Of a DNA stretch of 64,000 nt, positions 58,401-64,000 are shown piece by piece. This DNA comes from Rhizobium halophilum (GTDB lineage Bacteria > Pseudomonadota > Alphaproteobacteria > Rhizobiales > Rhizobiaceae), in contig NZ_JAKJHS010000001.1 in assembly GCF_021648825.1 (NCBI RefSeq), positions 558,001 through 622,000 on the forward strand, read 5' to 3'. Each line of letters opens with the position of its first letter. Positions within the stretch are counted from its first letter, which is position 1. The notes beneath the pieces were generated by a model. That model ran no database searches. It saw only the letters and a list, made by a program, of their open reading frames with translations, and had not been told where the DNA came from. The position numbers and the translations under genes are program-made.

Positions 58401-59576
58401 GTGAAAGCGCTGGTTTGGCACGGAAAGGAAGACATTCGCTGCGATACGGTCACCGATCCCGAAATCGAAGATGCACGCGATGCGATCATCAAGGTTTCCA
58501 GCTGCGCGATTTGCGGCTCCGACCTCCACCTCTTCCACAATTTCATCCCGGCCATGGAGCCGGGCGACATTGTTGGTCACGAAATGATGGGCGAGGTCGT
58601 CGAGGTGGGCTCTTCCGCCAAGAGCACGCTGAAGAAGGGCGACCGGATCGTCGTGCCCTTTACGATTTTCTGCGGCGAATGCGACCAGTGCAAGCGCGGC
58701 AACATGTCGGTCTGCGAACGGTCCAACCGCAACAAGGCCATGGCGGATAAGGTGTTTGGCCACACCACAGCTGGTCTGTTCGGCTACACGCACCTGACGG
58801 GTGGCTATCCGGGCGGACAGGCGGAGTACATGCGCGTTCCCTTTGCCGACAAGACGCACATCAAGGTTCCGGACAGCCTGACGGACGAGCAGGTCCTCTT
58901 TCTCGGCGACATCTTCCCCACCGGTTGGCAGGCGGCTGTGCACTGCGACATCGAACCGACCGACACGGTGGCGATCTGGGGCTGCGGTCCGGTCGGCCAG
59001 ATGGCGATCCGCAGTGCCGTACTTCTCGGCGCCAAGCAGGTGGTTGCGATCGACTGCATTCCGGAGCGGCTATCCATGGCGGAAGCAGGTGGCGCGATCA
59101 CCATCAACTTCGAGACGGAGAGCGTGGTCGAACGCCTCAACGACCTGACGTCGGGCAAGGGCCCGGAAAAATGCATTGATGCCGTCGGTCTGGAGTCGCA
59201 TGTCTCCATGGGCCAGCCGGACACGATCCTCGACCGTGCCAAGCAGATGGTGATGATGGAAAGCGATCGTCCGCATGTTCTGCGCGAGATGATCTATGTC
59301 TGCCGCCCCGGCGGCATCATCTCGATTGCCGGCGTCTATGGCGGGCTGGTCGACAAGATCCCGATGGGTCCGGCGATGAACAAGAGCCTCACCTTCCGCA
59401 TGGGCCAGACCCACGTCAATAGGTGGACCGACGACCTTCTGCGCCGAATCGAGGAAGGCCAGATCGATCCATCGTTTGTCATCACGCATACGGCGAAGCT
59501 CGAAGACGGGCCGGAAATGTACAAGGTCTTCCGCAACAAACAGGACGGCTGCATCAAAGTCGTATTGAAGCCATAA
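58401..59576 (+). CDS. Zinc-dependent alcohol dehydrogenase family protein
   Basis: A 391-residue MDR enzyme of the formaldehyde-dismutase/glutathione-independent type. Catalytic zinc ligands Cys38, His60 and Glu61 (CAICGSD, GHE) and the structural zinc cysteines 91, 94, 97 and 105 are all present. [15 protein letters not shown] binds NAD. GTG 58401 follows AAGAAGGAGAA, which supports it as start. Relatives are common in stress-related islands of rhizobia, often with the small membrane protein that follows. Substrate is not clear. Confidence 0.88.
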   Translation: MKALVWHGKEDIRCDTVTDPEIEDARDAIIKVSSCAICGSDLHLFHNFIPAMEPGDIVGHEMMGEVVEVGSSAKSTLKKGDRIVVPFTIFCGECDQCKRGNMSVCERSNRNKAMADKVFGHTTAGLFGYTHLTGGYPGGQAEYMRVPFADKTHIKVPDSLTDEQVLFLGDIFPTGWQAAVHCDIEPTDTVAIWGCGPVGQMAIRSAVLLGAKQVVAIDCIPERLSMAEAGGAITINFETESVVERLNDLTSGKGPEKCIDAVGLESHVSMGQPDTILDRAKQMVMMESDRPHVLREMIYVCRPGGIISIAGVYGGLVDKIPMGPAMNKSLTFRMGQTHVNRWTDDLLRRIEEGQIDPSFVITHTAKLEDGPEMYKVFRNKQDGCIKVVLKP

Positions 59577-59594
59577 CAGGAACGGAGATCGATC

Positions 59595-60170
59595 ATGAGC
59601 TTGATAGCGAATACCGTCGAACGGAAGGACAACCCGAGGGTTCTTTCAACCGGCTCGAGTTCCCTCACCGCCACCGACCGCCTCGCCCGCAATCTTGGTT
59701 GGTTCAGCATCGGGCTTGGCGTGGCCGAGCTTTTTGCGGCACGCAGCATCAGCCGCGCCATCGGCATGGACGGATCCGAGAACCTGATCCGAGCTTTCGG
59801 CGCGCGCGAGATCGCCAGCGGAATGCTGACGCTTTCGCTGGACAAGAAGGCCGGTCTTTACAGTCGTGTCGCCGGCGATGCATTGGACCTTGCCGTCCTC
59901 AGCACGGCGGTTCGTGATGACAACCCCAAGCGAGGAAATGCTGCCATGGCACTTGCCATGGTGGCAGGGGTGACATTACTCGACGTGGCTGCCGCTCTTG
60001 GCACGCGGCAACAGAGTGCGCGCGACGAAGATGACCTGAGGGACTACAGCGACCGCAGCGGCTTTCCCCAAGGTGTCGATGCTGCACGTCGTGAGGGGCG
60101 ACACGAGGACGAGGAGCCCGTCAAGGCCCTTTCCCCTCCGTCACCGTCGCGACCAGAGCAGCGGGTCTGA
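59595..60170 (+). CDS. Predicted membrane protein of unknown function
   Basis: A 191-residue protein with three to four hydrophobic segments (LGWFSIGLGVAELFAA, LAVLSTAV and ALAMVAGVTLLDVAAALG) and a hydrophilic, acidic then proline-rich C-terminus of about 50 residues. The pattern RNLGWFSIGLGVAEL, then GAREIASG, recurs in proteins annotated as cyclase/dehydrase-associated or DUF4267-like; no activity is established. It is 18 bases after the dehydrogenase gene and probably co-transcribed. Confidence 0.75.
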   Translation: MSLIANTVERKDNPRVLSTGSSSLTATDRLARNLGWFSIGLGVAELFAARSISRAIGMDGSENLIRAFGAREIASGMLTLSLDKKAGLYSRVAGDALDLAVLSTAVRDDNPKRGNAAMALAMVAGVTLLDVAAALGTRQQSARDEDDLRDYSDRSGFPQGVDAARREGRHEDEEPVKALSPPSPSRPEQRV

Positions 60171-60179
60171 ACACTCTCG

Positions 60180-60219
60180 CGATCTGGCCCGCTCCGCTCC
60201 AGTGGGGCGGGCCAGATCG
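60180..60219. terminator. Bidirectional terminator hairpin
   Basis: CGATCTGGCCCGC (60180-60192) pairs perfectly with GCGGGCCAGATCG (60207-60219), a 13-bp stem between two convergent genes. The T content after it is low on both sides. Confidence 0.65.
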
Positions 60220-60250
60220 TATCTCACCGATGCCCTACCGGATTTGCCGA

Positions 60251-60817
60251 TCAGCCGAGCTTGCGTCCGCTCGCAACGATCATGCCCGCTGCACCGTTCA
60301 GCCAGCCGTCCTTGAGCTCCAGCGCCAGGAAGCGTGAACGCTCAAACGGGCCAGGCATGACGAGGTGCTGGGTCTTGTCGGCAAAGAAGCCGAACCGCTC
60401 GTAGTAAGCCGTATCGCCGACCAGCAGCACGGCACCATGGCCACGCTGTGCGGCTTCGGCGATCGCGGCGCGCATGAGGGCACCACCGATACCGCGGCCT
60501 TCCTGGGTGCAGTCGACGGCAAGCGGCCCGAGCAGCAGCGCCTCGACCGGCGTGCCCTGCTGGCTAACACCCGCCTCGATGTTCCACAGCCGGACGGTGC
60601 CGATCACATGGCCGTCTTCGTCGCGTGCGACCAGCGCAAGGCCTTCGGCAGGAAGCCGACCGCGGCGGATCTTCTCCGACGACTTGTTGCGGCGCTCAGG
60701 CCCCATGACGCGGTCGAGCAGGTTTTCGCGCGCGACGACATCTGCCGGCGTTTCGGAGTCGATGGCGTAGGTGGAGGGCGCAAAGAATGCGCGCACAGTG
60801 TCAAGAACAGCGGCCAT
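60251..60817 (-). CDS. GNAT-family N-acetyltransferase
   Basis: A 188-residue acetyltransferase. LALVARDEDGHVIGTVRLWNI and LLLGPLAVDCTQEGRGIGGALMRAAIAEA contain the acetyl-CoA binding motif A (QEGRGIGGAL), and YERFGFFADKTQHLVMPGPFE is the C-terminal part. It lies 95 bases downstream of the decarboxylase gene on the same strand, an arrangement also found in Sinorhizobium, so polyamine acetylation is a possible but untested role. Confidence 0.86.
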   Translation of the reverse strand: MAAVLDTVRAFFAPSTYAIDSETPADVVARENLLDRVMGPERRNKSSEKIRRGRLPAEGLALVARDEDGHVIGTVRLWNIEAGVSQQGTPVEALLLGPLAVDCTQEGRGIGGALMRAAIAEAAQRGHGAVLLVGDTAYYERFGFFADKTQHLVMPGPFERSRFLALELKDGWLNGAAGMIVASGRKLG

Positions 60818-60874
60818 GGCGGCCTCCCGTACCCAATACCGTTATCAGCGGCGGTGAAAGAGAATTGTGAAGGT

Positions 60875-60904
60875 GCGGTTCCCGCCTGGAGGAACGGGAA
60901 CCGC
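60875..60904 (-). terminator. Hairpin between the decarboxylase and GNAT genes
   Basis: GCGGTTCCCG (60875-60884) and CGGGAACCGC (60895-60904) form a perfect 10-bp stem with a ten-base loop just after the decarboxylase stop on the minus strand. Without a T run it may cause partial termination. Confidence 0.55.
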
Positions 60905-60912
60905 GGATCGGA

Positions 60913-62046
60913 TCAGATGACGTAGCTCTTCAGCGGGTCGAAGCCGTTGAAGGCAACCGCCGAATAGGTCGTCGTGTAGGCGCCGGTACCTTCGATCAGA
61001 ACCTCATCGCCGATCGTGAGCGACACGGGCAGCGGGTACATGTTCTTCTCATACATGACGTCGGCCGAATCGCAGGTAGGGCCGGCGAGCACGCAGGGCT
61101 CCATCTCGTCCGCATCGCGCTCGGTGCGGATCGGATAGCGGATGGCCTCGTCCATGGTCTCGGCGAGACCGCCGAACTTGCCGATGTCGAGATAGACCCA
61201 GCGGTGGTTGTCGTTGTCGGACTTCTTCGACACGAGGACGACTTCCGCCTTGATCACACCCGCATTGCCGACCATGCCGCGGCCCGGCTCAATGATCGTC
61301 TTCGGCAGGTTGTTGCCGAAGTGCGCACGAAGTGCCGCGAAGATAGCCTGACCGTAGGCTTCCGCCGACGGGATGTCGCGCAGGTACTTGGTCGGGAAGC
61401 CGCCGCCCATGTTGACCATCTGCAGGTGGATGCCCTGCTTGGCCAGCTGTGCGAAGACGCGCTTGGCATCGGCGAGCGCCGAGTCCCAAGCATCGACTTT
61501 GGTCATCTGCGAGCCGACGTGGAACGACACGCCGTAGGATTGAAGGCCGAGCTGGTGTGCATAGACGAGCACGTCGACGGCCATCTGCGGCACGCAGCCA
61601 AACTTGCGGCTGAGCGGCCATTCGGCACCTTCGCCATCCGTCAGGACGCGGCAGAACACGCGGGCGCCGGGAGCGGCACGGGAAATCTTCTCGACTTCCT
61701 CATGGCTGTCGACGGCGAAGAGTGCGATGCCGAGCGCGTGCGCACGGGCAATGTCACGCTCCTTCTTGATCGTGTTGCCGTAGGAGATCCGCTCCGGCGA
61801 CGCGCCGGCATCGAGCGCCATCTGGATTTCGGCAACCGATGCGCAGTCGAAGTTCGAGCCGAGGGACGCCAGCAGCTTCAGGATCTCCGGAGCCGGGTTT
61901 GCCTTGACGGCATAGTAGATCGCGCTGTCCGGCAGGGCGTGACGGAAAGCATGAAAATTGTCGCGCACGACATCGAGGTCGACGACGAGGCAAGGGCCAT
62001 CGGGACGTCGGGTCTTGATGAAGTCGAGAATACGAGCGGTGGTCAT
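60913..62046 (-). CDS. odc: Ornithine/lysine decarboxylase, alanine-racemase-fold (type III)
   Basis: A 377-residue PLP enzyme making putrescine (and cadaverine when lysine is used). The PLP lysine is Lys48 in YYAVKANP; the catalytic Cys lies in GPTCDSADV, and EGTGAYTTTYS closes the site. Length and sequence resemble the bifunctional Odc2 of S. meliloti. ATG 62046 follows GAGGGACTGCAAG, so the ATG at 62061 is less likely. A structured leader resembling the speF motif precedes it. Confidence 0.93.
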   Translation of the reverse strand: MTTARILDFIKTRRPDGPCLVVDLDVVRDNFHAFRHALPDSAIYYAVKANPAPEILKLLASLGSNFDCASVAEIQMALDAGASPERISYGNTIKKERDIARAHALGIALFAVDSHEEVEKISRAAPGARVFCRVLTDGEGAEWPLSRKFGCVPQMAVDVLVYAHQLGLQSYGVSFHVGSQMTKVDAWDSALADAKRVFAQLAKQGIHLQMVNMGGGFPTKYLRDIPSAEAYGQAIFAALRAHFGNNLPKTIIEPGRGMVGNAGVIKAEVVLVSKKSDNDNHRWVYLDIGKFGGLAETMDEAIRYPIRTERDADEMEPCVLAGPTCDSADVMYEKNMYPLPVSLTIGDEVLIEGTGAYTTTYSAVAFNGFDPLKSYVI

Positions 62047-62165
62047 CTTGCAGTCCCTCATGATCGTGGCTCCGGCGAACCGGAGGACAAAGGGCGGGTG
62101 AGAGTACGCATAGGCACCAGCCGGTGGAGACCCGGTACCGCAATACGCTCATACGCGCGTGGTTT
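62047..62165 (-). ncRNA. speF-type structured leader upstream of the decarboxylase
   Basis: On the minus strand this leader contains CCGG-N7-CCGG (62135 to 62121), CACCGGCTGGTG with a competing GGTG-N14-CACC pairing (62118 to 62097), and a perfect CTCCGG-TTCG-CCGGAG hairpin (62085 to 62070) before the ribosome site. A conserved leader named speF is known from alphaproteobacterial ornithine decarboxylase genes. Position and structure agree, but I could not compare with the covariance model. Confidence 0.65.
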
Positions 62166-62590
62166 AGATCAGCGCCCTGCCAAGAGCAAAGATCCGGCTT
62201 TGTCTGCCATGGATTGGAGGGGGATAACCCAACCGCACTTCCGGCAATGATGGTGTGCCTCTTCAGTATTGCAGGCTGATGGAAAGCCTACAGAGACCAG
62301 AAAGGCCCGCACCGTCGTTGCTTCAAGATGTCCTCGCATTTCCCGGTTGGCCGGAATAGCGACTGGAGGGGTTAGTTCCAGGTACCTTACCGATGACCTC
62401 ACCTTAGAGACGGATCTCAATTCGAGGGTCGGCGGACACCCACAGGCACGTGCGACTTTGGGCAGCACGGGAGATAAGAATATTCGCCTTCACAATCAAG
62501 AGATTTTTTAGCCCATCTCATAAATTTCACATTGCGCCGGAACAGGGGAACTCCCAACTAGGCGACGGGGCTTAGGAAGGGACGATAACT
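62166..62590 (+). other. Intergenic region between the decarboxylase leader and a LysR gene
   Basis: This 425-base gap contains the promoters of two divergent genes. An 80-codon open frame at 62269-62511 has no clear ribosome site and no recognisable features, so I do not call it. An AT-rich stretch (62470-62540) before the LysR start probably holds its promoter. Nothing else is recognised. Confidence 0.5.
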
Positions 62591-63484
62591 TTGGATACAT
62601 TGACGCGCATGCGCGCCTTTATCGACGTGGTGGAGGCCGAAGGTTTCTCGGCTGCCGCACGTCGCACCGGCCGCTCCAAGGCCCTGCTTTCCAAGTATGT
62701 CAAGGAACTGGAAGACGATCTGGGCGCCTTGCTGCTCAACCGCACGACCCGCCAGTTCTCAATGACGGAGGCCGGCCATACCTACTATCGCACCGCCGCC
62801 GATATCCTGAAGGAGATCGACAATCTTTCCGACCTGGTCCGGGAGAACAATTCCGACCCCAAGGGTCGATTGAAGGTCTCGGTACCACGCACTTTCATGG
62901 ACGCCGAGGTCGGTCAGTCACTTATCGACTTCGCCAAGGATCATCCCGACGTTTCGCTGGAAATCGTCGCCGAAGACCGCTTTGTCGACCTGATCGAGGA
63001 AAACTTCGATCTGGCCATCCGCATCACGAAGCTTGAGGATTCCGGCCTGATTGCCCGCAAGGTTTCTGATTTTCGCGTCTATGCCTGCGCATCCCCGGAT
63101 TTCGTCGCCCGTCATGGACCGATCGAGACGCCGCAGGATCTTTCACGCATCCCGTTCATCATCGACACCAACTCCCGCTGGCACAACAACGTCCGGTTTT
63201 CGAGCCCCGAGGGTACGACTATTTCCGTTTCCGTGAGCGGGCCCCTCGAGGTGAACAGTCCACAAGCCACGTTGCGCGCCGCCAAGGCCGGTTTGGGCGT
63301 CGCCATCATCCCCGACTTCATCGCCGGTCCGTCAATCCACTCGGGCGACCTCGTGACACTGCTGGACGACTTCATTGCCAAAGACCGAGGCATCTATGCC
63401 GTCTACCCGCACCGACGCTACCTCCCCGCCAAGGTCCGCAGCTTTGTGGATTATCTCGTGGTATGGTTCCGTCGACGGCATTGA
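62591..63484 (+). CDS. LysR-family transcriptional regulator
   Basis: A 297-residue regulator with N-terminal winged helix (MDTLTRMRAFIDVVEAEGF, then SKALLSKYVKELEDDLGALL) and an effector domain from about residue 90. Translation starts at TTG 62591, the only codon giving the normal N-terminus, after GGAAGGGA. It is divergent from the decarboxylase gene with a wide gap, so a regulatory link is possible but not shown. Confidence 0.9.
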   Translation: MDTLTRMRAFIDVVEAEGFSAAARRTGRSKALLSKYVKELEDDLGALLLNRTTRQFSMTEAGHTYYRTAADILKEIDNLSDLVRENNSDPKGRLKVSVPRTFMDAEVGQSLIDFAKDHPDVSLEIVAEDRFVDLIEENFDLAIRITKLEDSGLIARKVSDFRVYACASPDFVARHGPIETPQDLSRIPFIIDTNSRWHNNVRFSSPEGTTISVSVSGPLEVNSPQATLRAAKAGLGVAIIPDFIAGPSIHSGDLVTLLDDFIAKDRGIYAVYPHRRYLPAKVRSFVDYLVVWFRRRH

Positions 63485-63558
63485 CGTGAAGCCGAAATTC
63501 CGACCCATTTTGCCAGCAGAACGCGCAGGATGAGTGCAATGAGAGCCGCGGCCACTAA

Positions 63559-64000
63559 ATGAAGCATGCCCTACCCCTGTTGACCGCCCTCGTGGCCCTG
63601 ACGCCGAGCCTTGCGCTTGCTCACCCGCACATCTTCGCCGAGGCGCGGCTGGAGGTCATCGCCGACGATGAGGGCAATGTTCAGGAGTTGCGAAATGTCT
63701 GGCGGTTCGACGAGATGTTTTCCTCCAGCGTCCTCCTTGATTTCGATACGAATACCGACCTGAAGCTGGACGAGAAGGAACTGGCCGAACTGGGAGAGGT
63801 CATGCGGGCGTCGCTTGCCGATTTCGACTATTTCACGACGCTCAGCGTGGATGGGAAGCCCGAGAATGTTCAGAAGCCGGATGCCATTCACGTTTCCTTC
63901 GATCAGAACCAGGTTATGATCTTCTTTGCGGTGAAGCCGGAGAAGACGCTGCCCCTGAAGGGCAAGCTGACCTTCGGGATCTATGACCCGTCGATGTACA
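63559..64000 (+). CDS. DUF1007 family periplasmic protein (partial, 3' end outside window)
   Basis: The first 147 residues of a secreted protein. Residues 1-21 are a signal peptide (KHALPLLTALVALTPSLALA) cut before HPHIFAEA. The motif AHPHIF, then WRFDEMFSSSVLLDFD, is typical of the DUF1007 family, usually encoded just before a nickel/cobalt exporter-like permease (RcnA/NicO type). The next gene should therefore be that permease, beyond the window. The family's biochemical role is not known. Confidence 0.85.
   Translation, partial: MKHALPLLTALVALTPSLALAHPHIFAEARLEVIADDEGNVQELRNVWRFDEMFSSSVLLDFDTNTDLKLDEKELAELGEVMRASLADFDYFTTLSVDGKPENVQKPDAIHVSFDQNQVMIFFAVKPEKTLPLKGKLTFGIYDPSMY

Noticed and set aside
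62269..62511. An 80-codon plus-strand frame in the gap before the second LysR gene
   Set aside because: No ribosome site, no domain and no supporting context.

Overview
This is a chromosomal segment of an alphaproteobacterium, most probably a member of the Rhizobiaceae (Sinorhizobium/Rhizobium/Agrobacterium relatives). The evidence is the high-GC coding style and several rhizobial hallmarks: hisN next to an mmgR/suhB-type sRNA, an N-formylglutamate amidohydrolase gene and cpdR; a single glgP-glgB-glgC-glgA-pgm-glgX glycogen operon; a soxBDAG heterotetrameric sarcosine oxidase operon; a three-gene pntAA-pntAB-pntB transhydrogenase; and an ornithine/lysine decarboxylase behind a structured speF-like leader. 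No prophage, insertion sequence or CRISPR array is visible. The gene calls rest on protein motifs read by eye; no database search was run.

Layout. 1-2.7 kb: partial hisN, the sRNA, N-formylglutamate amidohydrolase, cpdR, tRNA-Val(GAC) and a tiny DUF1328 membrane protein. 2.9-11 kb: an orphan flagellin with a large variable domain, manC, a two-gene ATP-grasp/alpha-E plus transglutaminase cassette, and a TadG-like von Willebrand protein. 11.1-22.1 kb: the glycogen synthesis and breakdown operon, with overlapping or nearly abutting genes. 22.2-25.4 kb: a MaoC-like hydratase, cyclopropane fatty acid synthase, a frameshifted DUF2332 gene and two very small membrane proteins. 25.4-30.6 kb: the sarcosine oxidase operon on the minus strand.

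30.7-35.5 kb: a DoxX-like protein, a quinone-oxidoreductase-like protein, rpsU, a TPR lipoprotein, an LLM flavoenzyme and a parDE module whose toxin gene is frameshifted. 35.5-42.4 kb: transhydrogenase, a cytochrome aa3 accessory subunit, an acyl-amino-acid-synthase-like protein and a membrane PAS-GGDEF-EAL protein. 42.7-51.8 kb: a TRAP transporter whose large permease has an unusual GLPPL-repeat tail, its convergent binding protein, a PuuD-like amidase, a LacI/2-hydroxyacid dehydrogenase pair, a MarR regulator divergent from a creatininase-family enzyme, and vapBC. 51.9-54.7 kb: a CobW-family GTPase with a histidine-rich loop, a WD40 protein and a spermidine-synthase-like protein in one operon, preceded by a possible Zur box.

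54.7-64 kb: an unusually structured 400-nt convergent spacer, a serine hydrolase, a LysR regulator divergent from an SDR-tautomerase-alcohol dehydrogenase series, a membrane protein of unknown function, a GNAT enzyme, the decarboxylase, a second LysR regulator and a partial DUF1007 gene.

The window is mostly ordinary core metabolism. The less explained parts are the ATP-grasp/alpha-E-transglutaminase cassette, the CobW-WD40-methyltransferase-like operon, the GLPPL-tailed TRAP permease, the lysine-rich MarR protein and the structured spacer at 54.7-55.1 kb. I did not find a clear new defence or mobile system.
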